NCBI GenBank assembly: GCA_937924775.1
Contig: CALDUT010000003.1
Span: forward strand, 62,001 to 126,000
Direction: 5' to 3'
From: an uncultured Gemmata sp.
GTDB taxonomy: Bacteria > Planctomycetota > Planctomycetia > Gemmatales > Gemmataceae
Length of the DNA stretch: 64,000 nucleotides
Below the pieces are notes generated by a model. The model made no database searches. It was not told the DNA's origin and saw nothing but the letters and a program-made list of their open reading frames with translations. Positions within the stretch are counted from its first letter, which is position 1. Each line of letters opens with the position of its first letter. Of the stretch, positions 37,158 through 46,301 are shown piece by piece. The position numbers and the translations under genes are program-made.

Positions 37158-38309
37158 ATGTTGCGGCAACACCCAAGCATCTCCCGCCGCGATTTCCTCC
37201 GTGCCTCGACGACGGTAGGGCTAGCAGGTAGTCTCAATTGGATCGGGGCCGCCCAACCACCCAGGGCCGCCCCGGTCAGCCCCCCTTCCGACACCGGGGC
37301 TGAGTTCATCAACACCGAAACGCAAATTGCCATCGATCGCGGCTTGAATTATCTCGCCCAAGCGCAAAACAGCGACGGTTCGTTCGCCGAACGCGCCAGT
37401 GGGACAAGTGCCGGCATCACGGGTCTGTGCGGCTTAGCGCTTCTGGGAGCTGGTCACCAACCGGGTCGCGGCAAGTTTGCCCGGCAGGTCAGCCGTGCTG
37501 TCGATTATGCCCTCGATCTGGCCCGAGGCAATACGCCGGGGTTCCTGACCGCCGGCGGGGGGCCGATCACCCGCTTAGGCAATCAGCCCAGTGCCATGTA
37601 CAGCCACGGCTTCATGAGCCTGTTTTTAGCGGAAGTCTGCGGCATGTTACCCGATCCGCAGCGGCAAAAGAAGGTCCGGGCTTTGCTCGAGCAGGCCACC
37701 GCGTTTTCTGTCGCCGCGCAGAACAAAGAAGGCGGCTGGCGTTATGAACCGCAGGCCGCCTACGCCGATGTCTCGGTGACCGTGGCCATCATGATGGCAT
37801 TGCGAGCGGCCCGCAATGCCGGGGTTTTCGTTCGGAAAAACGTCATCCGCGATGGTTCCCGCTACATTCGGGAATGTCAGATGCCTGATGGCGGCTTCAG
37901 CTATTTCCGCAGCCAGAATCAAGGATTTTCGGCCTTCGCCCGCACCGCGGCGGCCATTGTCGGGCTGTACAGTGCTAGTGTCCCCGAAGATGAAGACGTC
38001 AACGCCAGAGCCATTCAACGCGGATTACGCTACTTGCAACAGTTCACACCAGGCCGGCAGTTCAACCAACGCGAAATCCCGCCCCAACACTACTACTACG
38101 GTCAGTACTACGCGGCGCTGGCCATGTGGACCGCCGGCGGCGATTACTGGCGACGGTGGTTCCCCGCCATTCGCGACGAACTGCTCAACCGCGCCCGCAA
38201 TAGTAGCGGCATCTGGAGCGATCAATACCACGGCAGTGCCTATGCCACCGCCATGAGCCTCATCATTCTCCAACTGCCCAACAACTACCTGCCGATTCTT
38301 CAGAAGTAA
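37158..38309 (+). CDS. Tat-exported prenyltransferase/squalene oxidase-repeat protein
   Basis: 383 residues. Begins with a twin-arginine signal (SRRDFLRASTTVGLAG) followed by an alpha/alpha-barrel of squalene-cyclase/prenyltransferase-type repeats: GLNYLAQAQNSDGSF, TGLCGLALLGAG, KEGGWRYEPQ, YIRECQMPDGGFSYF, YYYGQYYAALAMW. The catalytic DxDD of squalene-hopene cyclase is not present, so this is likely a non-enzymatic or protease-inhibitor-like/terpenoid-toroid protein rather than a hopanoid synthase. A perfect GGAGGT stands 8 bases before the ATG. It closes the operon with the VWA genes, which suggests a shared envelope role. Confidence 0.88.
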   Translation: MLRQHPSISRRDFLRASTTVGLAGSLNWIGAAQPPRAAPVSPPSDTGAEFINTETQIAIDRGLNYLAQAQNSDGSFAERASGTSAGITGLCGLALLGAGHQPGRGKFARQVSRAVDYALDLARGNTPGFLTAGGGPITRLGNQPSAMYSHGFMSLFLAEVCGMLPDPQRQKKVRALLEQATAFSVAAQNKEGGWRYEPQAAYADVSVTVAIMMALRAARNAGVFVRKNVIRDGSRYIRECQMPDGGFSYFRSQNQGFSAFARTAAAIVGLYSASVPEDEDVNARAIQRGLRYLQQFTPGRQFNQREIPPQHYYYGQYYAALAMWTAGGDYWRRWFPAIRDELLNRARNSSGIWSDQYHGSAYATAMSLIILQLPNNYLPILQK

Positions 38310-38366
38310 CCCATGGCCGACAGCCGTGGAACTCTCGATCCCACCCCACCATCTACCGGTAATGGG

Positions 38367-38403
38367 AAGACCAGCGAACTGCCAAGATCGGGTCGCTGGT
38401 CTT
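38367..38403 (+). terminator. possible terminator of the VWA operon
   Basis: AAGACCAGCGA (38367-38377) pairs perfectly with TCGCTGGTCTT (38393-38403), an 11-bp stem with a 15-base loop, 58 bases after the last stop of the operon. A T-run (AATTTTG) comes only 14 bases further on. Confidence 0.4.
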
Positions 38404-38430
38404 GCCCGCGGATAGCTAATTTTGTCGAAG

Positions 38431-38446
38431 TGTTCCACGTGGAACG
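38431..38446. other. parS: candidate parS centromere-like site
   Basis: TGTTCCACGTGGAACG contains the perfect 14-base palindrome GTTCCACGTGGAAC. The bacterial chromosomal parS consensus recognised by ParB is TGTTTCACGTGAAACA, and the TGTTCCACGTGGAAC variant is a known functional form in other bacteria. It is intergenic, which also fits. ParA/ParB genes are not in this window, and I noticed no second copy, so function is inferred. Confidence 0.65.
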
Positions 38447-38940
38447 TCAGCGAAAGTTAGAATGTCGCACCGAAGGGCTTGGCAGTATTGAATATAGGAA
38501 CATTAATCATCCAATCTCAATTTTCATGCCCGACAGAAATTGCCTAAAATGAACCATCATAACCCTACAAAATTATACAAAAGTAGACACCCACGGTGTG
38601 GCCCTCACTGGGCCGGTCGGCTTACTGATATGGGATACGGGTTTCTTCCGACTCACTCTGCCTGGCTGGCGTGGCCCTCACCAACTGAAAATGGAAACAC
38701 CTTACTTGAACCGTGACATCTTCCCACGTCAGGCAATGACCTTCGATGAATCTTCCTCTCTCTGGTGCCGGTAAAGCGATAACTCTCATCGACTTAAGCG
38801 GGCAATGACCGTCAGGGGCCTCCTCCACAGCCGCCACCGCTTTCAGGCTTTGGGAATGGCCCGCCCCTCAGCGGGCTTGCTTGCTGACCAACGCATTTAT
38901 CGCGTAGAAAACAACGGGTATGTTGGTTTCAGGAAGCTCC

Positions 38941-40161
38941 TCAGCGGGCGTCCTCCACGGCCAAGGCTTCCATATAGGGTTTCTTCAACCCGGGGCGGGT
39001 TTGCAAAACCCCATACACCTCCACCCGCTTACCCAGAAACTTTTCCAGATCGACGCCCGGTGCGGCCAGAACGTACATTTTCACCTCGCCTGGAGAGCTT
39101 TCGAGCAGGTAGGTCTTGCGGTTCAACCCGTCGAGTGTCACCGCCGAACGGAGCAACATTCCTGGACCACTCCATTGGCCAGGGGCATCGCTCGACCGAG
39201 ATGGGCCGCTGGTGTTCGAGCGGCTATCGCTCAGGGGCAGTGGCTGCGGGGTTCCCGGACGCACGCCGCGATCCTCTTTTGCAGGGGGTTGCAGGACATT
39301 CGTTGGCCGTTGGAGTGCGGTGGCATTCCGTTTCTTTTCGCGCAGGGCGTGAATGCGTGTATAGCACAGATTGGCGATGTCGTGATCGCCGCCGGGGCCG
39401 TTCATCAGAGCTGCCAGTTCAAAGTACGCTTTTTCGGCATCCGCCCAGCGATTGTCACGTTCAGCGGCTTCCGCTTGGGCCCACAGCGGATGCTGGACAG
39501 CCGGTCGCTGGGGATAGGATGTTTCTGGCGCAGGGGGGGCGGGGGCTGATCCTGAAGGGCCTGGCCGGCTCGTTGATGTGGGTAAGCTGGTGGACGGAGG
39601 GCTTGACCCGCCGGTGCTGGTTTCGGTGATGCGAACGGTGAAGTTGTTGTGATGAGGCTGTTCGAAGCGTACCGCGGTTTTGGGAATGTAGCGGACATCG
39701 CCCGGCGGCGGGGCGATCGGCCACCACTTTTTGCCGGCGAATTCCACCGGCGGGCCGATCAGTAGCACCCGGGTGCCCTGGGGGATTTTCTCCCGGCGGG
39801 TGTGGAGCGGCTGAAACTCCCCCGGTTTGCCCGCGGCGATGGTGATTTCACCTTCGCTATGCACAAAGCCGTTTTTGGGCGTGGGCTTATCTGGCGCAAG
39901 GTCTTCAACGAAAGCAAAGGCGATCCAACTGACGGCATCGTGCGGTGCCGTGATCGCCAGCCAGCCGTTGTTTTCTTCCCGTTCGACAATGACTACGCGG
40001 TCGCGTGGCAAAGTGCCGGTTTCGGGGAAGGAATCACTGGGTCCGGCCCGCATTTTCACTTCGGTATCCGTCACCACAGCGCGGTACATCGCCGGTTCCG
40101 CAGCTGCCAGTGGCCCCACCGTGGCCCCCGCCACTAGCCCGACGAACGCTACCGCACGCAT
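38941..40161 (-). CDS. secreted protein with bacterial SH3-like domain
   Basis: 406 residues from ATG 40161, which has GGAGGAG just upstream and opens a signal peptide (MRAVAFVGLVAGATVGPLAAA). An SH3b-like domain occupies about residues 28-90 (TEVKMRAGPSDSFPETGTLPRDRVVIV, with W-rich core), followed by a second small beta domain (GTRVLLIGPP, WWPIAPPPGDVRYIP), a Ser/Pro/Thr-rich linker, a TPR-like helix pair (AEAAERDNRWADAEKAYFELAALM), another linker and a C-terminal OB-like segment (GKRVEVYGVLQTRPGLKK). SH3b domains often bind cell-wall peptides. Its function is unknown; it is divergent from the LamG/cytochrome gene. Confidence 0.82.
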   Translation of the reverse strand: MRAVAFVGLVAGATVGPLAAAEPAMYRAVVTDTEVKMRAGPSDSFPETGTLPRDRVVIVEREENNGWLAITAPHDAVSWIAFAFVEDLAPDKPTPKNGFVHSEGEITIAAGKPGEFQPLHTRREKIPQGTRVLLIGPPVEFAGKKWWPIAPPPGDVRYIPKTAVRFEQPHHNNFTVRITETSTGGSSPPSTSLPTSTSRPGPSGSAPAPPAPETSYPQRPAVQHPLWAQAEAAERDNRWADAEKAYFELAALMNGPGGDHDIANLCYTRIHALREKKRNATALQRPTNVLQPPAKEDRGVRPGTPQPLPLSDSRSNTSGPSRSSDAPGQWSGPGMLLRSAVTLDGLNRKTYLLESSPGEVKMYVLAAPGVDLEKFLGKRVEVYGVLQTRPGLKKPYMEALAVEDAR

Positions 40162-40419
40162 TACTGCTCCTCCACCGACCCACTTTTCGCGGCAGATGAC
40201 ACATCGAGTGAACATTAGTTTACCAAGAATAGCCCGAGCGTTAGCGACGCTCCCCGTTCTCGGCTGCCCGGAAGGCAATGTTCATAGCCCCAGGAAACAA
40301 TCGGTCAAGGTCGATCTGAAAACGTGTGCAATCAGTCAAGGTTTGACGTGGCCTGGTTGAACGGAAAAGCTACAATAAACAGAATTGGCGGGTAATTTTC
40401 CTCCCACCTGATTCCGCGT

Positions 40420-43400
40420 ATGATTCGCTACCTGATTGCCTTCCTCCTCACTACGGCCACCAGCCTCACCGCAACGGCACAAAATGATACGACCGCCATC
40501 GAAAAGCCGTTAGTTGTGTGGACGTTTGACGCTCCCGGCGAACCGGGGGTGTCTCCGGCGACCGCGAAGTTCTTTGAACCGGGTCCGCGTCCGCCGATCT
40601 ACCCCCATTTCGAGGCCTGCAACACTGCGATGGCCTTTACAGCCGCCAACAGCCGTTTGACTGTCCGCGCGGCGGATCTGCCCCACACTAATTTGCGTTT
40701 TGGCCTGAACGATTCCATCACTTTGGAAGCCTGGGTGAAAGTGGGGGAATTGAAAGACGGTCAGTACGCCTACATTCTCGGGAAAGGGAGAAACCGTAAG
40801 CCGGGATACCCGGAATTGAATCAAAATTACGCGCTGCGGCTCATAGGGGACAAAGGCGAGGTCAAAGTTTCGTTTCTGTTTGCCAGCGCTCCAGACAAGA
40901 ATCAACCCGCCCAATGGCACCGGTGGACCACGACCAAGGGTTTCCGCTCCGGTGGCTGGCACCACGTCGCGATCAGCTATACTTTTGGTCGTCCAGAGAG
41001 CATCCGCGGCTTCATCGATGGAGAATTGCACAAGGGAACGTGGGACATAGGGGGGCCGACGACACGGGCCCCCGTGCAGGATGACGACGACCTCACGCTG
41101 GGTAGCGGCAATGGGGGTGGTGCCGGCAACTCTTTTCGGGGTTGGCTGGATCATGTCGTCATTTGGCGAACCGCATTGCCTGAGAGTGAGTTGAAGAATC
41201 GCTACCAATTTGTCCCGCCACCGCCGGTAGTGAAACGCGCAGACCTGCCCAAGGGCGAGATTCTCGTTCAATTGTGTGAAGAAGGTTTGCCCACCCGGAA
41301 TGCCTGGCCGGAAATTCCCCCTCCGGCCACAGAGAGCTATCGCGAAGAGTGCTTTGGCTTCTTTGAGGTGCCCCAGAAATACGTCGATAGCGGCGTTCGG
41401 GGCGATCGAGCCAATCCCTTTTTATTCCGGGCCGCCGCTGTTGTGTCGTTGCCCCCGGGCAAACACCGGCTGTTACTCCGCGGCCGTGGTGCTGCTCGCC
41501 TTTACATCGACAACCAACTCTTGCTGACGACACCATTCCCGCCGCCAGGAAGTGATGGTCACCATCTGGTTCGCAAGCCCGAAAGCTACCTCAATCTCGG
41601 CCCGGATTTCCGGTTCGCCCCGCCAGGTAACCGCGAAGCGTGGACCCACTTCGAATCCCCCGGCGGTGAGCATCTGGTGGTTTTGGAGACGATTGTCGGC
41701 TTCTACCTGGGGAATTCTCGACGGCGGCCGGAGTTGGGCGAGACCGTGGTCGCCGTGGCCTTCGAGGGTCGCGATGCGTGGCAGTTATTAACCCCCACCC
41801 CGCGTGTTGTTCCCTACACCGATGAGGGATGGGCCAAATACGAAGCGGAACGTACGACGCGGTTGGAGGCCATGAATGCCGCGGCGCGGGCGGCCAAGCG
41901 GGCAGAACATGCCGACTATTGGAATAAACGCCGTCAGGTCGCTCAACAGTGGCTGGCGGAAACGCCGGAGGAGAAAGTACCGACACTGCCGGAGGGCTAT
42001 CCAGCGCACAATCCCATCGACCATTTCCTGGCCCTCAAGATCGAGCAATACCGGCAACAAGCAGCGGCCCCGCCTGGTTCCGTGGATTTCTACAAACAGA
42101 TCCACCCGATTTTGGAAGCCAAATGTTCCGGGTGTCACATCGGCAACAAGCCCAAAGCGGGACTGCGGCTCGATAGCCGAGCGGCCGCACTGCGCGGCGG
42201 CAAAAGCGATGGCCCGGGGATCACCCCCGGAAAACCCGAGGAAAGCTCAATTCTCGCGCGTGTGAAGGCCAACGACGACACCGTGATGCCCCCGAAAGGC
42301 GATAAGTTGACGGCCGAGGAGATCGCGCTTCTAGAGACGTGGATTCAGCAGGGGGCCCGGTGGCCCGACCTCAACGCCGATCATACCACTCTCACACCAC
42401 TGTGCGACGATATGACTTTCTTGCGTCGTGTCACCCTCGACACGGTGGGCGTTGTGCCAACCCTTGAGGAAATTCGCGCCTTTCTGGCCGATCGCACACC
42501 CAATAAGCGGGCCCAGGTCATCGATCGGCTGCTCGCCGATCCGCGTTGGGCGGATCATTGGATGGGCTATTGGCAAGACGTCTTGGCCGAGAACCCGAAC
42601 ATCATCAATCCGACCTTGAACAACACTGGCCCGTTCCGCTGGTGGTTATACGAATCCTTTCGCGACAACAAACCGCTGGACTTATTCGTCACCGAATTGT
42701 TGCGGATGCGGGGCAGTACGCGTTTTGGCGGCCCGGCGGGCTTTGCTGTCGCCTCGCAAAACGATGTGCCTATGGCGATGAAGGGTACGGTAGTGGCGGC
42801 GGCGTTTCTGGGAGTTGAAATGAAGTGTGCCCGCTGCCACGATGCCCCGGCCCACGCGTCAACGCAGAAGGAACTTTTCCAACTGGCCGCGATGCTCGCC
42901 ACACAGCCGGTGAAGCTCCCGGCCTCTAGCAGCGTCCCCCTCGATAAGTTTCACGATGGCGGCCGCTCCCCGTTGATTCGTGTCACCCTGGCCCCCGGCA
43001 GCAGCGTCGACCCGAAATGGCCGTTTGAACAGTTCGCTCCCGCCGATCTGGGCCCCACCCTCGCCCAATACCCCGACGATCCCCGCGACGTCCTCGCCGC
43101 TCTCATCACCGCCCCCCACAATGAACGCTTTGCCCAAGTGATGGCCAATCGGATCTGGCAGCGTCTCATGGGGCGGGGCATCGTCGAACCGGTGGAAGAT
43201 TGGGAACGGGGACGGCCGTCGCACCCTGAGTTACTCCGCTGGCTGGCCCGCGAACTGGTCCGCAGTGGCTACGACGTCAAACACTTGACACGCCTGATTC
43301 TCAATTCGCATGCCTACCAACGGGCGGCCGATCCGGACCTCCCAGAAACTCCGGTCCTCTTCACGGCGCCGGCGCGCCGCCGGCTGACCGCTGAACAGAT

Positions 43401-44097
43401 TGTGGACTCGCTGTTCCACGCCACCGGCAAGCCCTTCCAACTGGAAGAAGTCAGCCTGGATATCGATAGCATTCGCAGTCAGGATGCGTCCATCACCCTG
43501 GGCAAACCGCGGCGGGCTTGGATGCTGGCCTCGACCTCCAACGAACGAGACCGGCCCAGTTTATCCTTACCGCGTGTGCAGTTGGTTGTGGACGTTCTGG
43601 AAGCCTTTGGCTGGCGTGCCGCCCGCCAGGATCCGCTCAGCACCCGCGATCACTCGCCCAATGTGCTGCAGCCGGCCATACTCCAAAATGGTCCAGTCGG
43701 GCTGTGGCTGATACGCTTGAGCGACGATCATGCCATGACGCAATGCGCCATCGAAACCCCGTCGGTCGAGGATCTGCTAGACACCCTGTTTCTGCGCATC
43801 CTGACACGCCCACCCACCCCACGTGAACGGCAAATTTACGGAGACTATCTCCGTCCCGGGTTTGCCCAGCGCCTCCGGACACCATCCGCCCGGCCTGCCG
43901 GCGCCCGTCAACCCGAGCCGTATGTGTCGTGGTCCAACCACCTCAGCGCGCAAGCCAATGAGATCATGATCCAACGCGGGGCAGCGGCCCGCCGGGGTGA
44001 TCCGCCCACCGAACGACTCGACACCGATTGGCGACAACGCTTGGAAGATGTGCTGTGGGCGGTTGTGAATTCGCCAGAATTCCTTTTCACGCCCTAG
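40420..44097 (+). CDS. secreted LamG + planctomycete cytochrome + DUF1549/DUF1553 (PSD1) protein
   Basis: 1225 residues with a signal peptide (MIRYLIAFLLTTATSLTATA). Order: LamG/concanavalin-like domain (about 75-270, with LEAWVKVG and HHVAISY); a linker domain (about 280-540); planctomycete cytochrome C domain with the c-type heme site C569-S-G-C572-H573; DUF1549 (about 660-850) with a second CxxCH at C803/C806/H807 (KCARCHDAPAH); and DUF1553 (about 900-1220, opening with RFAQVMANRIWQRLMGRG). This family is hugely expanded in planctomycetes and is thought to act with DUF1501 proteins in polysaccharide degradation or surface redox, but the biochemistry is unproven. The DUF1501 partner follows after 57 bases. 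Confidence 0.93.
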   Translation: MIRYLIAFLLTTATSLTATAQNDTTAIEKPLVVWTFDAPGEPGVSPATAKFFEPGPRPPIYPHFEACNTAMAFTAANSRLTVRAADLPHTNLRFGLNDSITLEAWVKVGELKDGQYAYILGKGRNRKPGYPELNQNYALRLIGDKGEVKVSFLFASAPDKNQPAQWHRWTTTKGFRSGGWHHVAISYTFGRPESIRGFIDGELHKGTWDIGGPTTRAPVQDDDDLTLGSGNGGGAGNSFRGWLDHVVIWRTALPESELKNRYQFVPPPPVVKRADLPKGEILVQLCEEGLPTRNAWPEIPPPATESYREECFGFFEVPQKYVDSGVRGDRANPFLFRAAAVVSLPPGKHRLLLRGRGAARLYIDNQLLLTTPFPPPGSDGHHLVRKPESYLNLGPDFRFAPPGNREAWTHFESPGGEHLVVLETIVGFYLGNSRRRPELGETVVAVAFEGRDAWQLLTPTPRVVPYTDEGWAKYEAERTTRLEAMNAAARAAKRAEHADYWNKRRQVAQQWLAETPEEKVPTLPEGYPAHNPIDHFLALKIEQYRQQAAAPPGSVDFYKQIHPILEAKCSGCHIGNKPKAGLRLDSRAAALRGGKSDGPGITPGKPEESSILARVKANDDTVMPPKGDKLTAEEIALLETWIQQGARWPDLNADHTTLTPLCDDMTFLRRVTLDTVGVVPTLEEIRAFLADRTPNKRAQVIDRLLADPRWADHWMGYWQDVLAENPNIINPTLNNTGPFRWWLYESFRDNKPLDLFVTELLRMRGSTRFGGPAGFAVASQNDVPMAMKGTVVAAAFLGVEMKCARCHDAPAHASTQKELFQLAAMLATQPVKLPASSSVPLDKFHDGGRSPLIRVTLAPGSSVDPKWPFEQFAPADLGPTLAQYPDDPRDVLAALITAPHNERFAQVMANRIWQRLMGRGIVEPVEDWERGRPSHPELLRWLARELVRSGYDVKHLTRLILNSHAYQRAADPDLPETPVLFTAPARRRLTAEQIVDSLFHATGKPFQLEEVSLDIDSIRSQDASITLGKPRRAWMLASTSNERDRPSLSLPRVQLVVDVLEAFGWRAARQDPLSTRDHSPNVLQPAILQNGPVGLWLIRLSDDHAMTQCAIETPSVEDLLDTLFLRILTRPPTPRERQIYGDYLRPGFAQRLRTPSARPAGARQPEPYVSWSNHLSAQANEIMIQRGAAARRGDPPTERLDTDWRQRLEDVLWAVVNSPEFLFTP

Positions 44098-44154
44098 TAT
44101 GGAACGGCGACATAACCCCCGAGAAGAGGTGATGACAGCCACGCGAGGTATCTT

Positions 44155-45426
44155 ATGAATCGTCGGGATTTTCTCGCCTCCAGTATCACTTTGGCCGCGA
44201 CCGGTGCCACCGGGGTATCCGCCGCCGAAAAGAAAGCCGCTACTATCCGAGGCCGGGCGGAGGCGTGTATTTTCATTTGGCTCGGGGGCGGCATGGGTCA
44301 GATCGACACTTTCGATCCCAAAATCAAAGGGGTCAACAAGGGAACCCCCCGAAAAGCGGGTTCGATTTATGACGCGATCCCGACCGCGGTCACCGGTGTA
44401 CGCGTGTGTGAACATCTGAAACAGACCGCCCCCTTGATGGACCGCATCACGGCCATTCGTACCGTGCATCACAACGTGATCGACGAACACGCCTTCGCCA
44501 CCAACCTCGTCCATACCGGACGGGTGACCAGTGGCAACGTGGTGTATCCCTCGATCGGTTCCGTCGTCGCCCACGAACGCGGGGCGGCCAATCCCAGCGT
44601 CCCCGCCTACATACTCATCGGTTATCCCAACGTCAGCCGCGGACCGGGCTTCCTCGGTGCCAAAGCGGGGTATGTGTATCTGACGGATACTAACACCGGG
44701 CCAGAAGGTTTCACTCGTCCGCCCGATGTGGATGAATCCCGGGCCCAACGGCGGCAACAATTGCTCAACGCCGCGGCCACAGCGGCACCGACCGGCTCCG
44801 CTGTGGCTGAATATGCCGCGACGCAACGAGAAGCCCTCCGGCTAGCCGGACCCGCGTTCATGAGACACTTCAACCTTCACACGGAACCCGCCGACCTCCG
44901 GGCCAGTTACGGCGGCGAATTCGGTCAACGCTGCTTATTGGCCCGCCGATTGGTCGAAGCCGGCGTGCGATTTATCGAAGTTTCACACAATCTCAACTTC
45001 CTCAACGGCACCGGCTGGGATGTCCACAACAAAGGCATCGAGAACCAACATCGGCTCATTCGCGAACTCGATATGGCGTTGTCAGCCCTGATCCAGGACC
45101 TCGAAAAAAAGAAGCTTTTCGATAAAACCCTCATCGTGGTCGCGACAGAATTCGGACGCCCCCCAGAGTTCGATGGCGACGGTGGTCGCGGACATCAGGG
45201 CAGCACCTTCACGATGGTGCTGGCTGGCGGCGGCCTCAAACACCGAGGAGCCTACGGCGTCACGGACGAATTGTCGAAAACGATCGTGGAAAAACCAGTA
45301 TCGATTCCGGATTTCCACGCCACCGTCCACGCGGCCTTGGGTATCGACCCGGCCCAGGAACTCTTCGATGGTCCGCGCCCGGTGCCGATTACCGATGGCG
45401 GCCGACCCATTGCGGAATTATTCTAA
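44155..45426 (+). CDS. Tat-exported DUF1501 protein
   Basis: 423 residues, an alkaline-phosphatase/sulfatase-superfamily-related domain of unknown reaction. The twin-arginine signal is [18 protein letters not shown]1501 landmarks: [51 protein letters not shown] and [30 protein letters not shown] precedes the ATG. It forms the usual two-gene unit with the upstream PSD1/cytochrome gene, and deoC follows after 21 bases in the same direction. Confidence 0.93.
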   Translation: MNRRDFLASSITLAATGATGVSAAEKKAATIRGRAEACIFIWLGGGMGQIDTFDPKIKGVNKGTPRKAGSIYDAIPTAVTGVRVCEHLKQTAPLMDRITAIRTVHHNVIDEHAFATNLVHTGRVTSGNVVYPSIGSVVAHERGAANPSVPAYILIGYPNVSRGPGFLGAKAGYVYLTDTNTGPEGFTRPPDVDESRAQRRQQLLNAAATAAPTGSAVAEYAATQREALRLAGPAFMRHFNLHTEPADLRASYGGEFGQRCLLARRLVEAGVRFIEVSHNLNFLNGTGWDVHNKGIENQHRLIRELDMALSALIQDLEKKKLFDKTLIVVATEFGRPPEFDGDGGRGHQGSTFTMVLAGGGLKHRGAYGVTDELSKTIVEKPVSIPDFHATVHAALGIDPAQELFDGPRPVPITDGGRPIAELF

Positions 45427-45447
45427 AATCCTAGCCAAAAAGCACTT

Positions 45448-46134
45448 ATGACAATGCCCACACTGGCCGAACTGGCCCGCATGGTCGATCATTCGCTCCT
45501 GCAGCCCACCCTGACCGACGCCGACCTCGAACGGGGCTGTCTGTTGGCTCGCGAGTGGAATGTCGCGTCGGTCTGCATCAAACCCTACGCAGTTCGGCTC
45601 GCGGCACAATTGCTCGCCGGCAGCAGCGTGAAAGCCAGCACTGTGATAGGTTTTCCTCACGGTGGCCATCTGACGGCGGTCAAAGTTTTTGAAGCCGAAC
45701 GGGCGATGGACGACGGCGCCACCGAACTGGATATGGTCGTCAACATCGGCAAAGTCTTGTCAGGCGAATGGAATTACGTCGCCCACGACATCGCCGCGGT
45801 TGTCAACACGGCCCATGCCCGCAATGCCAAAGTGAAGGTGATTTTCGAGAATGCTTACTTAAAAGATGATCATAAGAAAGAATTGTGCCGCATTTGTGGC
45901 GAAGTCCGCGCTGATTGGGTGAAAACCAGCACCGGCTACGCGGAAAGCGGAGCTACCCTTGACGACCTCAAGCTCATGCGGGAACACAGCCCCCCCTGGG
46001 TGCAGGTCAAAGCCGCCGGCGGCGTTCGAACCTTCGAACGCTTGATGGAGGTTCGCGCTATCGGCGTGACCCGCGTCGGGGCGACCGCGACGGCGGCCAT
46101 TCTCGACGAAGCCCGCCGCCAATTGGGATCGTAG
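45448..46134 (+). CDS. deoC: deoxyribose-phosphate aldolase
   Basis: Class I aldolase that splits 2-deoxyribose-5-phosphate into glyceraldehyde-3-phosphate and acetaldehyde in deoxynucleoside catabolism. The 228-residue TIM barrel shows the Schiff-base lysine K159 in VKTSTGYAESGAT, the second active-site lysine in VKAAGGVR, the catalytic Asp in ELDMVVNIG, and VIGFPHG. The start could be ATG 45448 or ATG 45454. It is 21 bases after the DUF1501 gene; cotranscription is plausible but no functional link is evident. No deoA/deoB/deoD is nearby. Confidence 0.96.
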   Translation: MTMPTLAELARMVDHSLLQPTLTDADLERGCLLAREWNVASVCIKPYAVRLAAQLLAGSSVKASTVIGFPHGGHLTAVKVFEAERAMDDGATELDMVVNIGKVLSGEWNYVAHDIAAVVNTAHARNAKVKVIFENAYLKDDHKKELCRICGEVRADWVKTSTGYAESGATLDDLKLMREHSPPWVQVKAAGGVRTFERLMEVRAIGVTRVGATATAAILDEARRQLGS

Positions 46135-46301
46135 GCCAACAGATTACACCCGCAGAATCAACCGCAGGGCTTGAGGGGTTTGCGAAAAGCGAGCAGATTC
46201 TGAAATTTGAGCGATTCTGTGGAAAACATCATAGACAAAAAGCCGACGCGGTGTTCTGTCAGTGGGTCGATTCTGAAACCCGCTTGGATGAGCTGATTGG
46301 T

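Larger units (their letters stand above)
38310..38940. other. 631-bp intergenic region with parS-like site
   Basis: No gene supported. From left to right it holds a candidate terminator hairpin (38367-38403), a parS-like palindrome (38431-38446), an AT-rich tract (about 38450-38590, including CAAAATTATACAAAAG) that contrasts with the GC-rich genes, and a GC-rich right part with a small GCCCGC/GCGGGC hairpin at 38859-38876. The short minus-strand ORF at 38622-38837 has no start signal or family resemblance. Confidence 0.6.

Noticed and set aside
37158-38309. Squalene-hopene cyclase
   Set aside because: The repeats match the fold, but the catalytic DxDD aspartate motif is not present and the protein is much shorter than a cyclase (383 versus about 630 residues).
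38622-38837. Short minus-strand frame in the parS region
   Set aside because: 71 residues with no start signal, no recognisable domain and many rare-looking codons; treated as non-coding.
38859-38876. GCCCGC/GCGGGC hairpin as terminator of the SH3-protein gene
   Set aside because: Six-base stem, no T-run and 65 bases past the stop; too weak to call.
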